Source of the DNA: an uncultured Lachnospiraceae bacterium
GTDB lineage: Bacteria; Bacillota; Clostridia; Lachnospirales; Lachnospiraceae
Length of the DNA stretch: 61,862 nt
Direction of reading: 5' to 3'
Assembly: GCA_910584945.1 (NCBI GenBank)
Contig: CAJUDY010000023.1
Span: forward strand, 1-61,862
The notes beneath the pieces were generated by a model, which made no database searches, was not told the DNA's origin, and worked only from the letters and a program-made list of their open reading frames with translations. Every line of letters begins with the position of its first letter. Within the stretch, counting starts at the first letter, position 1. The position numbers and the translations under genes are program-made. Shown here piece by piece: positions 25,179 to 34,093 of this stretch.

Positions 25179-25218
25179 AATCAGGAGGCGCCATCCCGCG
25201 GGATGACGCCTCCTGATT
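25179..25218. terminator. Bidirectional intrinsic terminator
   Basis: AATCAGGAGGCG (25179-25190) pairs with CGCCTCCTGATT (25207-25218); the inner CATCCCGCGGGATG extends the stem almost completely. A T-run follows on the minus strand, weaker sequence on the plus strand. It ends both the GH13 gene and the SGNH gene. Confidence 0.8.
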
Positions 25219-25234
25219 CTGTCAGGAAAGCCAT

Positions 25235-26119
25235 TTATCTTGCATGCCTTAGAATCCAGCCTACCCAGTCCGCATAATACTTTCCGAGCACATGGGCATT
25301 GTCCATGGTATATTCTTCTGACAGATTCCCTTCTTCGTCGTCAAAAAGTTCATTCACATCCAGATAGAAGCTCGTCTGTCCGTCCGCCATCCGGGATACT
25401 GCCTCATTAAAGCGGTCAATATTCGCATTGGTATAGATGGGAGAGCTTTCGGACTTCGCTCCCGTGATATGGAGATTGGCCTCCAGGAAAAGCTTTGCCT
25501 CCGGCTGCCACTGCCGGAGCTTCTCAAGAAGTTCTTCGTACCTGGATACGGTGCGGTCATACTCATACCCCAGCTCATTGATGCCCAGCATCACATAGAT
25601 CTTCCCGAACTGGCGTCCTGTCAGAATCGCTTCCAGGGTCCTCTTCTCTCCCGAGACCGTCTCAAATTCTTTGTCAAAGATCTTATAGACATTCATCCCG
25701 GCGTCCGCCACCACTTCCGCATTTCCCAGGTTGCCGTACTCCCGAAGCCCCACGGTGCGGGAATCGCCGATGAACAGCGCGTCGTCAAAATACGAAAGGT
25801 CCGCCTCATACTCCACCGGTTCCGCCGCTTCCAAAGCTTCTGTTTCCTCTATCGTTTCTGGAACAGCCTCCTGTACTTCCGCCGCCTCGATCTCCTCCTC
25901 GGTACCCGGATCTTCCGCCACCGCCGCCTCATCCGGCAGTTCTTCCGTCTCTGTATGATCCGACACCGCCTGCACCTCATCGATGGACGAAGGGAAATAA
26001 AGAGCGACGCCATGATCCCCTTTCTGCAGGATTCCAAGCTTCCAGGCGCCGCCAACGATCAAAAGGCTTGCCGCCAGGTACAGCACAAATGAATGCTTTT
26101 TTGTATTTCTTCTCCTCAT
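25235..26119 (-). CDS. SGNH/GDSL-type hydrolase, membrane-anchored
   Basis: A 294-residue protein with one N-terminal hydrophobic segment (about 9-28), an acidic linker of about 80 residues rich in Glu and Ala, and a C-terminal SGNH domain. The catalytic serine motif is LFIGDSRTVGLREYG, the oxyanion Asn is in MLGINELGYE, and the Asp-His pair is in DNAHVLGKYY. The start at 26119 follows GAGGAAAAGGCG. The gene begins 13 bases after the MBOAT stop. Such MBOAT-SGNH pairs (AlgI/AlgJ, PatA/PatB) transfer or remove O-acyl groups on exported polysaccharides; by analogy this one would act outside the membrane on a glycan. Confidence 0.85.
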   Translation of the reverse strand: MRRRNTKKHSFVLYLAASLLIVGGAWKLGILQKGDHGVALYFPSSIDEVQAVSDHTETEELPDEAAVAEDPGTEEEIEAAEVQEAVPETIEETEALEAAEPVEYEADLSYFDDALFIGDSRTVGLREYGNLGNAEVVADAGMNVYKIFDKEFETVSGEKRTLEAILTGRQFGKIYVMLGINELGYEYDRTVSRYEELLEKLRQWQPEAKLFLEANLHITGAKSESSPIYTNANIDRFNEAVSRMADGQTSFYLDVNELFDDEEGNLSEEYTMDNAHVLGKYYADWVGWILRHAR

Positions 26120-26132
26120 CGCCTTTTCCTCT

Positions 26133-27539
26133 TTAGAACTGATAATATAAAAACGGATCATCCAGACCCAGATACATACAGTAAACACAGACCCAGAAAA
26201 GCGCCACCAGCCCAAAGGTCACAGAGGCACGGTACTTATACTTTTCATACAGAATTCTCGGCAGCCCCGTACTGCACAGAAGCGCCGCGGCCATGGGCCA
26301 GATACAGGCGCTTCCGTACTTGATAAAATCACCGCTGTACACCGCTCCCGCCCTCTGTCCCAGGAAGGGAAACAGACGCGTCAGGTAGATCCAGAACTGA
26401 GACAGGTCCGTAACCGCGAACAACAGCCAGGACAGTGGGATTACAAGCAGCATATACAGATGCCCCAGCACCGGAACGCGGTCAAGCGCCTTCTTCATTC
26501 CCCGCTTCTCCAGAAGAATCAGCAAAAACAACGCAAAGCCCCACAGGACAAAGTTCCAGCTGGCGCCGTGCCAGAGCCCCGTCAGCATCCACACGAAGAA
26601 AAGATTCCGGTAAGGATGGCTTCGGTTGCCTCCCAGCGGAATGTAGACATAGTCCCGAAACCAGCCCCCCAGCGTTATATGCCACCGTCTCCAGAATTCG
26701 GTCATGGAACGGGACAGATAGGGATTACTGAAGTTGTCCGGAAAGTCAAAACCCATGATCTTCCCCAGCCCTTTTGCCATCAGAGAATATCCATAAAAAT
26801 CAAAATAGATCTGAAAGGTATAAGCGGCGATTCCAAGCCAGGCCATGGGACAGGAAATACTTTCGTATCCGATCGAACCCGTCTGGGTCCAGAGACCGCC
26901 CACCCGATTGGCGATCAGCACCTTCAGAATCAGACCGATGGTGAATTCCCGAAGCCCTTCCTCCAGGTTCCGGAAAGAATGGTCTCGACGGTGCATCTGA
27001 CCCCTCACCTCACGGTAGGTCACGATGGGCCCAGCGATCAGCTGGGGAAACATACACAGATACGTTCCAAGCGTCAGGAGGGACGGCTCCGCCTTCTCCT
27101 CTTTCCGATACACATCGATCAGATAGGAGCTGATCTGAAACGTGTAGAAGCTGATCCCAATGGGCAGGACCAGATTCGCAAAAGGAAGCCTCGCCGACAT
27201 TCCTCCCCGCTCCAGAATCAGATTCACGTTCCGACTTACAAAATCCAGATATTTGAATACAAAGAGACAGCCGATGTTCCAGCTCATCCCGGCTGCCAGA
27301 CAACCGGTCCTCCCTTTTTTACTTCTGCAGCGCGCCATATGCCGGGCCGCAGAAGCATTCACCAGGATGGACAGCATCATCAGCAATACATAGACCGGAT
27401 GCTCCCTGACTCCGTAATAATAAAAGATCAGGCTTCCGGTAAAAAGCACCGCATTCTTCCAACGACCGGGAACCAGAAAGTAGACCAGCAAAAATGCCGG
27501 AAGAAAACAGAACAGAAATGCAAAACTGCTGAAAACCAT
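26133..27539 (-). CDS. MBOAT family O-acyltransferase (AlgI/DltB-like)
   Basis: A 468-residue membrane protein with about eleven helices. The invariant MBOAT histidine lies in LTGLWHGASWNFVLWG; the characteristic loop is MTEFWRRWHITLGGWFRDYVYIPLGGNR. It would move an acyl (probably acetyl) group across the membrane to an extracellular acceptor polymer. The start at 27539 (MVFSSFAFLFCFLP) follows GAAGG; the longer frame to 27599 lacks a site. A -10 TATAAT (27585-27580 on the minus strand) lies just upstream, so it may have its own promoter. Forms a pair with the SGNH gene; the acceptor polymer is unknown. Confidence 0.9.
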   Translation of the reverse strand: MVFSSFAFLFCFLPAFLLVYFLVPGRWKNAVLFTGSLIFYYYGVREHPVYVLLMMLSILVNASAARHMARCRSKKGRTGCLAAGMSWNIGCLFVFKYLDFVSRNVNLILERGGMSARLPFANLVLPIGISFYTFQISSYLIDVYRKEEKAEPSLLTLGTYLCMFPQLIAGPIVTYREVRGQMHRRDHSFRNLEEGLREFTIGLILKVLIANRVGGLWTQTGSIGYESISCPMAWLGIAAYTFQIYFDFYGYSLMAKGLGKIMGFDFPDNFSNPYLSRSMTEFWRRWHITLGGWFRDYVYIPLGGNRSHPYRNLFFVWMLTGLWHGASWNFVLWGFALFLLILLEKRGMKKALDRVPVLGHLYMLLVIPLSWLLFAVTDLSQFWIYLTRLFPFLGQRAGAVYSGDFIKYGSACIWPMAAALLCSTGLPRILYEKYKYRASVTFGLVALFWVCVYCMYLGLDDPFLYYQF

Positions 27540-27653
27540 GTACCGATACCTTCTTTGTCTCTTTTGTTTCTCTGTCCCTATTATAGAATTCCCATGCATC
27601 CAAAAGGCATCATATATATTAATAAACTATGACATTTTATTTCGTTTTTGTTG

Positions 27654-28706
27654 TTATTTTTTTACTTTTTTCTTCTTTTTCCATCTTTTTTTCTCCTCCT
27701 TCCGGCGATATTCCAAAAGCATCAGAAGAATCACAAAAGCCCCGGCAAGCAGCGCCGCCACAATTCCCCAGAAGGTCAGATTATCCACCGTCTCTTCGGT
27801 ATCACGATCCCTTCTCTCTGCCTGCGTTTCTCCCGCATCCGATTCTAGTGGATCTTCCCAGTCTGCAGCCGCTTCCTCTACCGGGTATGGCTCGTCCTCC
27901 GTCGTCTCCGCTTCTGCTTTTGGAAGCTGCGGCTCGGAAGGATTCTTCTGGCCCGGGCTTTTCTGACCGGCGCCAACCCGGATTCCCACGCTTGGGCGCG
28001 TCTTCTGTTCGGGAATAAACTCGCTTCCATAGGATTCCTTATCTTCATTGGCAGAATCTCCGGAAGAAACATGGGTGCCGGGCTTTCTGCCGCCGTTTTC
28101 TTCTGGATTATCTTCCCGGTCTTCCACGGACGGTTCCTTCGGCCCCGGCACAGGTTCCGGTTCCGCCGGAGGTTGTTCCGGCGTCTCCTTAACACTGCCG
28201 ACCACCGCTTTTCCTTCGGAAGGCGCGTAGATTTCCTCTCTCACCTGCAGATCATATCCGCGGTTGACAACCTTTAAACTGTCCGTCTTCACCCGGACAG
28301 TGGCCTCCGCCGACGCTCCGTTCTCCGAGTTCAGAACCACGCTGCCAAGGGAAAAATCTGCTCCCTCCGGAAGGCTTTCGCTCCCGTCGCCGGAGATATA
28401 AACCGTCAGCGTGCCGGTCTCCTCCTGATATCGATACTGCTTGACGCCCCCTGGCAGTCCCGGGTCGAAGGCAAAGGACACGCTGGCGTCAGAGGTTCCC
28501 TTTGTCACCTCCACTTCCATGCTAAGCTGCAAGGACACGGTGTCCTTCTCCACCGGGCTCATCAACACTTCCACTTTGTTCCCCTCGCCCTTCAAAGACA
28601 CGGACTCCGGCACAAACGCTTTTACCGTATGTCCAAAGGCGAACAGGCAGGCGCCAAGAAGCGCCCCCTTCCACACCTGCCTTTTTCTGATCTTCTCTCT
28701 GCTCAT
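27654..28706 (-). CDS. Cohesin-like surface protein with C-terminal membrane anchor
   Basis: A 350-residue exported protein: signal segment (about 9-30, GALLGACLFAFGHTVKAF), a beta-rich domain of about 130 residues that looks cohesin-like (VSLQLSMEVEV...VSFAFDPGL...LTVYISGDG...FSLGSVVLNS...EATVRVKTDSLKVVN), a long Pro/Glu/Ser-rich linker, and a C-terminal transmembrane helix (about 308-330) followed by a Lys-rich cytoplasmic tail. It directly follows a giant protein with a dockerin-like module; the start at 28706 has GGAGG overlapping the upstream stop codon, so translation is coupled. I infer that it is a membrane-anchored receptor for dockerin-bearing enzymes. The cohesin call is from pattern only and needs a structure-based search. 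Confidence 0.6.
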   Translation of the reverse strand: MSREKIRKRQVWKGALLGACLFAFGHTVKAFVPESVSLKGEGNKVEVLMSPVEKDTVSLQLSMEVEVTKGTSDASVSFAFDPGLPGGVKQYRYQEETGTLTVYISGDGSESLPEGADFSLGSVVLNSENGASAEATVRVKTDSLKVVNRGYDLQVREEIYAPSEGKAVVGSVKETPEQPPAEPEPVPGPKEPSVEDREDNPEENGGRKPGTHVSSGDSANEDKESYGSEFIPEQKTRPSVGIRVGAGQKSPGQKNPSEPQLPKAEAETTEDEPYPVEEAAADWEDPLESDAGETQAERRDRDTEETVDNLTFWGIVAALLAGAFVILLMLLEYRRKEEKKRWKKKKKVKK

Positions 28707-28713
28707 CCTCGTG

Positions 28714-31700
28714 TCAGCCTCCATTGCCCAGGGTAAGACCGGGAAGTGTCTCCGGCACGGTCACGAACAAGGTGTCGCTGACCAGACGCTGACCTTCATT
28801 GGTCCCGGCGTCGTCCACCCGGTAAAGCTCGGCCCGCACCTGACGGGGCAGATCGGACTTCTTGATCCCGTCCGCCGGCTCGAACCAGTAGAGCCATTTG
28901 CCGTCGGATACTTTCCCCAGCATGGCGTCCGCTTCGGTCAGCGGCTTTGCCAGGATGATCTGATGGGCTCTGAGGGTTCCTTCCTCGTCGGTACCGCCCA
29001 CGATCTTTCCGTTCTCATCGTAGAGCACCACCACATTGTAGGCCGGATTCCCCTCATAGGTGCCATAGAAGACGATGGAGCCTTCGGGAATGACATTCTT
29101 CGGATCATTTTTGTCATAGGCGTAGGCCTCCGTGAGAACGCCTATCCCCTCCTCCAAAATCTCCACATTGTCTCCGGAAGGTCCGTAGAGGTCGAACTCC
29201 GCCGCCTTTATTTCCTTCTGTCCCACTGCCGTGAGCTTCACCCAGGCCGCGTCGCAGGCCGCATTTTTCCCGTCCTTCATAAAGTATACTTTGGCGCTGT
29301 CATCCGTAAGCTCAAAAGTCCCTTCCTGCACGGTCCGGTAGTTCTCGCCGTCGGCGCTGACCTCGATCCGGTACTGCCTGATGGCCCCTGCGCTGTCCGG
29401 ACACTGATAGCCAAAAGCGGCCACCTCTTCCATCCGGTTCAACTTCAGGATCACATAGGCGTCCTCTTTCGCGCTTCCAGTGTAGACCTGATCGGCCTTC
29501 CCGTCGATCACCATCTGGATCGCCGGAGTCTTCGCCGGCTCGCAGGGCCCGTCGTCATTTGCGCTCTGTTCTTGATCGGCAGCGGAAGTAAGATTGGTCT
29601 CCACCATCCAGCCGCTCTTTCCAAGACGTCCGCTTCCGTCGATCTTCTCCGGCTTTGCGGAATATACGTTCGACCGATTCAGCCATCGGTCAATGGCCGT
29701 GACCTCATAAGTCACCACGTGATTGGCCGCGAAGGAAACCTGGTCCGTAAAGGTACCTGTTCTGGTAAACCCGGCCACCTCCCGGCGCTCCTCTCCCCAT
29801 TCCCGGAAAACCCGGGTGATCTCATAGCCCTGAAGCTGTCCTTCCGGTGCGGAGGATCCGATTTGAAGACTGACGTCGCCGTTCGCGCCGGAGGTCACCT
29901 CCGCCGACGTCACCACGTCCTTTCCGGCAAAACCTCCCTTAGAACCATATTCCATCTCATAAGCTCGCGCGTCGTCATCCACGTAATAGATGGCCCGCTC
30001 TTCCTCCGGAAACTGCTCTATATAGGCTTTGGTCTCACTGTCCGGACGCATGCCCCATCTGACGAAGAAATCGGTCAGGTTCCGCTCCGCCGCCGCACTG
30101 GCCAGACGCATAAAGGCCTGATCCCGGTTGCCGGGGATCTTCAGATTTCCGGGAGCCGACCCGGGATTGCGCGCATAACCATCCACCCGGGCAAAGAACA
30201 GATGTTCTTTTATCTCCTGATAGTTATCGTACATCTTGTAATTATAGTCTCTGTCGTAGGCAAGATGAAGCTGCCAGTACATGCCAAGCTGGGTAAACAC
30301 ATTGTCGGCATACCCCACCGCGCCGGAGGTCACTTTGTCAAACACTTTCTCGTACTGGAAACGGACCGAATCATTCCGATCCTTCACCTGTGCCAGCACG
30401 GAGAAATAATTGTTCGTTACCTCCGCATGAGCATAGGCGGACTGGTTGATCTGATGGCCGATCTCATGGGCGATCCCCCAGCCGAAATATCTGCCGCTCT
30501 GATACCTGCCCGACTCGTCGGAAACCACCGGCACACTGTTCATCAGTCCCGGAACAGAGCCCCACTCGATCCCGATGTGATTTCCGGCCGCATACATGAA
30601 GGCTCCCGCGAACATCTTCATATAGCGGATATTCAGGTAGCCGTAAGGAAGATGGTTCTCCTCGATCACGGCGCTGGCGGTCCCCTCCGCAAAGGAATCC
30701 GTCAGTCCTTTGTGCTGGTAGAACAAAAGCATCATCCGATCCATGGCGTCCAGACTATTTTCAAGCGTTTTCTCCTGCCCGCTGCTCCCCAGTCCCGCCA
30801 GCACCTGGCTTGCGGGAACGGAGAACATCATGTAATCGGTCACGATGTCGGTCATGTTGAGAATACAGGTGGTCTGCTGATAGTCATACTGTACGCTGGC
30901 ATTACCGCTGCCTGTATGCAGTTCTCCATGGGCAGAGGCGAGATCTCCCACATAAGTCTTCAGTTCCTTTATGTATTCCCGAATTCTCTCTGCACGCTCT
31001 GCCTCCGGGACACGGTAGACATTCAGTACCGGGAACGTACTGCCGCCGCTGACCCGCACCGCATACTGATCCTCCGGGTCGTCTCCGTTATACTGGACAT
31101 AAAGCGCTCCGCCCTTCTCCACTTTCGTTGACAGAAGGGAAGGTACCGTCAGTTCGTTCCGTCCGATCTTCAGATTCACAGACTGGGACAGTCCGTCGGA
31201 CTCCGCATGCTGCTGGGTATATACCAGGGAAAGCTTTGTGCCGCTTCCGGTTTTCATGCCGGGATTGCCCACATACACCACAATCTTCTCTCCCGCCGCC
31301 GCGGTCACGCCCAAAGGCTGGATCGTCGTCACACCGCCCACAGAGATCCCGGAATTCTTTCCTGCGGCGATCATCGGATTCACCGGGATCACGCCTCCAA
31401 GGCCCTCGGTCTCAAGAAGCTGTTTTGCCGTCTCCAGCTCCTTTTTCAGAGCCGCATAGTCCGGATGCAGTTCCCCGCAGACCGGGTCCGGCGTCTCCAG
31501 ACGCTTTTCCAGTTGTTGAATGGTATCCGCCGTCACGTCTTCCTTCAAAGTGATAAACAGATCGTCGGCGTAAAGTCCCAGGATCTCCTGCTCCAGGCTG
31601 TCGTACTGATGGAAGCGGATCTCCGCGATGGCCACCTTCTGCTTGCCGGAAGACTGTCCCACAGCCACCTTGATCCTGGAGGTCTTGATGGGCTCCTTCC

Positions 31701-33999
31701 ACTTGATCAGATAGTATTTGCGGTTCTCGCTGACTCTCTGGGAGATGGACGCTCCCTCCACTGTCTTTCGCTGACCGGACTCATCCCAGTACTGCACATT
31801 GACATAGGTAAAGTTCCCGGCATCCATGGGCTGGGCCAGGGTGATCATACCGATCTCATAGGCTTTATCCAACTGGGCGGTCACCCCTTTATTGCCATCC
31901 GGATAAGCGCCTCCGAAATCCCAGTCATTCCGGTTTACATAAGATGTATAACTATTGTCAAAGACGCCCAGCGCACTGCCGTCCTTCGTATCCAGCGGAC
32001 TGTCCACCATATTGGCGTTTCCTCCGCCGTAGGTTGCCGAGACGATATGGGCGCTCAGTTTCCCGACCCCTTCGGACGTGTTGATGAGGCCGTAGGCCGG
32101 AAGCTTGGCCGCCACCAGTCCGCTGATGGTCCGATCCGAGGCTTTCAGAGAAGCCGGTCCCTCTCCCAGTTCGTTGACGCCGGTCAGATACACTTCATAT
32201 TCCGTGTCGTCCTTCAGGTCGTCAATCTGATAGAAATTCCCTTCGATCCCTGCGATCTTCTCGTACTTTGATGCCCCTGCTTCCTTATAAAACAGATTGA
32301 AGCTGTCGGTATCTTTCATGCGGCTCCAGCGCACATCAAGACAGCGGTATCCGCCGGTGACCTTGACCCGGTCCGGTGCCGGCGGCTTGCCGTCCGGCTT
32401 GGGAATCACTGTCACCGTCTCGGAGTCGCCGCTCTTCCATTCCCCGTTCAACGAGCGCACTTTCACCTCATAAGGCGTATGGTTGACCATCTCCCGGCCC
32501 TGAAACTGCTGCACCGTCAGAGAGGTCTGCGTGGTCCGGCGGCTCTCTGTCTTTCCCTCGCTGCTCACAAAGACTTCATACGCCGTCACGTTGTTCTGCT
32601 TTTTCCAGCTTACCGTAAAAGACTTGTTCCCCGGTTCTGCAGCCAGGTTGGCAGGAATATTAAGATCCGGCTCCGGAATCCGGCTTGCCATGTCGTTGAC
32701 AAACTCCACTTTGGAGATCTCCGCCAGATTTTTCGCGTCCGAAGTCTTTTTGATGGTCAGAATGATCTTCTTGACCGCGATCTGTCCTCCAAGATCAATG
32801 TAAATCGTACCGTCCTCTTTTTGGGTCACGGAGAGCTGCCCGCCCTGTCTTGCGGCAACCGGAGTCATCAGCGGCTCGAACAAAAACTCCCCGGTCAAAG
32901 GCTGATCCTCCTCCGTCACCACCACCACACTGCCGCCGATCACGGAGTGCGCCTTTTCCGTTGGCGCTCCAATCACGATCTGCTCCATCTTCGGCGCCTC
33001 GGTATATTTTGAAAAGTCAAAGGCAAGTTCCGCCGGATTGTTCTCCGAGATCACGCCGCCCGCACTGGCGAGAAGAAGCCCTTCCCTCCCTTCTGAAAGC
33101 GCCTCCGCGCTGCCGGACTGAATATTTCCTTTTGTCACGGTCAGCTCTGCTGCCGAGAGCGGAATCAAATACTCCGGCGCCGCCTTTGTCTGCTGCTTCA
33201 GGATACCGGACAGATAGTTTAGATCCAGAAGATCCACCGCTCCGTCTCCGTAGAGGTCCAGATGATCCGCATACTGTCCGGACTCCATGGCGTCCACCAG
33301 GCCGTCCACGTCTTTTTCATCGACTTTTCCGTCCCCGTTCACGTCTCCCTTTGCCAGAAGACCCGGGTGAGCCTGATCTGTGCCGACCCTTGCCTGCCCG
33401 GTGTAAAGCTGTATCCGGCTTAAGCGTCCGTCCGCCTGGATCGTCTGGGTGTACGTGCCATAGCCCTTGGCGGATACGGTCAGGTCATAACTTCCCGCTT
33501 CCAGATCGAAAAAAAGAACCGAAGTTCTCGAAGGCACCAGCTCGTCTTCTTTCGAAGCCGCCAGCACCACCGTCTTCGTCCCCGCTCCCTCAAGACGGAT
33601 CTCGAACTCCTGATCCGTCTGCACCGGCACTCCGGCGGTGATCATCACTTCCACCGATCCTTTTATGTAAACCTCCTCTTCCGATAAGGGGGTCTGACCC
33701 TCCGGTTCCTCTTCCGGCTCTGCCAGCGGGTCCGCCTCTGGCCCTTCCTGCCCCTCCGGCTTTGGATCTTCCAGATCTTCCGTATCCTCTGGTTCCTCCT
33801 CCGGAATCTCCTCCTCCGAGTCCGGATTCTCTGGCTTTGTATCCTCGTCCTCCAAGTCCAGATCCCCGATCTCCGGTTCCATGACCGACCACCGCACCGC
33901 ATCGTCAATGCTTCCCGCCCGGGCCGCCTGACCCACAGACGGGAACGCAATCAACGCTGCCAGCACTCCTGCCAGTAACCTCGCACATCTTTTGTTCAT
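28714..33999 (-). CDS. Secreted multidomain M60-family metalloprotease with dockerin-like module
   Basis: A 1761-residue secreted protein. Signal peptide at 1-28; acidic Pro/Glu linker (about 45-105); beta domain (about 108-200); dockerin-like module (about 214-270) with two calcium-loop-like repeats, GDVNGDGKVDEKDV and LYGDGAVDLLDLNYL; discoidin-like region (270-440); two fibronectin type III domains (about 443-535, 536-628); F5/8-type module (about 633-795); M60 peptidase with zinc motif HEIGH at about 1178-1182 (WGIAHEIGHQINQ); a further F5/8-type module (about 1490-1650). M60 enzymes cleave mucin-like glycoproteins. AGGAGG precedes the ATG. No sortase motif is seen; docking to the cohesin-like neighbour is the likely retention mechanism (inference). 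Confidence 0.85.
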   Translation of the reverse strand: MNKRCARLLAGVLAALIAFPSVGQAARAGSIDDAVRWSVMEPEIGDLDLEDEDTKPENPDSEEEIPEEEPEDTEDLEDPKPEGQEGPEADPLAEPEEEPEGQTPLSEEEVYIKGSVEVMITAGVPVQTDQEFEIRLEGAGTKTVVLAASKEDELVPSRTSVLFFDLEAGSYDLTVSAKGYGTYTQTIQADGRLSRIQLYTGQARVGTDQAHPGLLAKGDVNGDGKVDEKDVDGLVDAMESGQYADHLDLYGDGAVDLLDLNYLSGILKQQTKAAPEYLIPLSAAELTVTKGNIQSGSAEALSEGREGLLLASAGGVISENNPAELAFDFSKYTEAPKMEQIVIGAPTEKAHSVIGGSVVVVTEEDQPLTGEFLFEPLMTPVAARQGGQLSVTQKEDGTIYIDLGGQIAVKKIILTIKKTSDAKNLAEISKVEFVNDMASRIPEPDLNIPANLAAEPGNKSFTVSWKKQNNVTAYEVFVSSEGKTESRRTTQTSLTVQQFQGREMVNHTPYEVKVRSLNGEWKSGDSETVTVIPKPDGKPPAPDRVKVTGGYRCLDVRWSRMKDTDSFNLFYKEAGASKYEKIAGIEGNFYQIDDLKDDTEYEVYLTGVNELGEGPASLKASDRTISGLVAAKLPAYGLINTSEGVGKLSAHIVSATYGGGNANMVDSPLDTKDGSALGVFDNSYTSYVNRNDWDFGGAYPDGNKGVTAQLDKAYEIGMITLAQPMDAGNFTYVNVQYWDESGQRKTVEGASISQRVSENRKYYLIKWKEPIKTSRIKVAVGQSSGKQKVAIAEIRFHQYDSLEQEILGLYADDLFITLKEDVTADTIQQLEKRLETPDPVCGELHPDYAALKKELETAKQLLETEGLGGVIPVNPMIAAGKNSGISVGGVTTIQPLGVTAAAGEKIVVYVGNPGMKTGSGTKLSLVYTQQHAESDGLSQSVNLKIGRNELTVPSLLSTKVEKGGALYVQYNGDDPEDQYAVRVSGGSTFPVLNVYRVPEAERAERIREYIKELKTYVGDLASAHGELHTGSGNASVQYDYQQTTCILNMTDIVTDYMMFSVPASQVLAGLGSSGQEKTLENSLDAMDRMMLLFYQHKGLTDSFAEGTASAVIEENHLPYGYLNIRYMKMFAGAFMYAAGNHIGIEWGSVPGLMNSVPVVSDESGRYQSGRYFGWGIAHEIGHQINQSAYAHAEVTNNYFSVLAQVKDRNDSVRFQYEKVFDKVTSGAVGYADNVFTQLGMYWQLHLAYDRDYNYKMYDNYQEIKEHLFFARVDGYARNPGSAPGNLKIPGNRDQAFMRLASAAAERNLTDFFVRWGMRPDSETKAYIEQFPEEERAIYYVDDDARAYEMEYGSKGGFAGKDVVTSAEVTSGANGDVSLQIGSSAPEGQLQGYEITRVFREWGEERREVAGFTRTGTFTDQVSFAANHVVTYEVTAIDRWLNRSNVYSAKPEKIDGSGRLGKSGWMVETNLTSAADQEQSANDDGPCEPAKTPAIQMVIDGKADQVYTGSAKEDAYVILKLNRMEEVAAFGYQCPDSAGAIRQYRIEVSADGENYRTVQEGTFELTDDSAKVYFMKDGKNAACDAAWVKLTAVGQKEIKAAEFDLYGPSGDNVEILEEGIGVLTEAYAYDKNDPKNVIPEGSIVFYGTYEGNPAYNVVVLYDENGKIVGGTDEEGTLRAHQIILAKPLTEADAMLGKVSDGKWLYWFEPADGIKKSDLPRQVRAELYRVDDAGTNEGQRLVSDTLFVTVPETLPGLTLGNGG

Positions 34000-34093
34000 T
34001 CGTCCTTTTTCCTCCTGTCGCTGTAAGAGTGCTATTATTTTATTATGAAATCACCGTTTCCGCAACCTTTTTTTCACTTGGTTTACGGCTCTT

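Noticed and set aside
28441..31131. An 896-codon open frame on the plus strand opposite the M60 protease gene
   Set aside because: It lies fully antisense to a gene with clear domains, has no recognisable motif, and is explained by the codon bias of the true gene. Similar long antisense frames occur opposite ppdK, the hybrid kinase, pfp and the antiporter genes.
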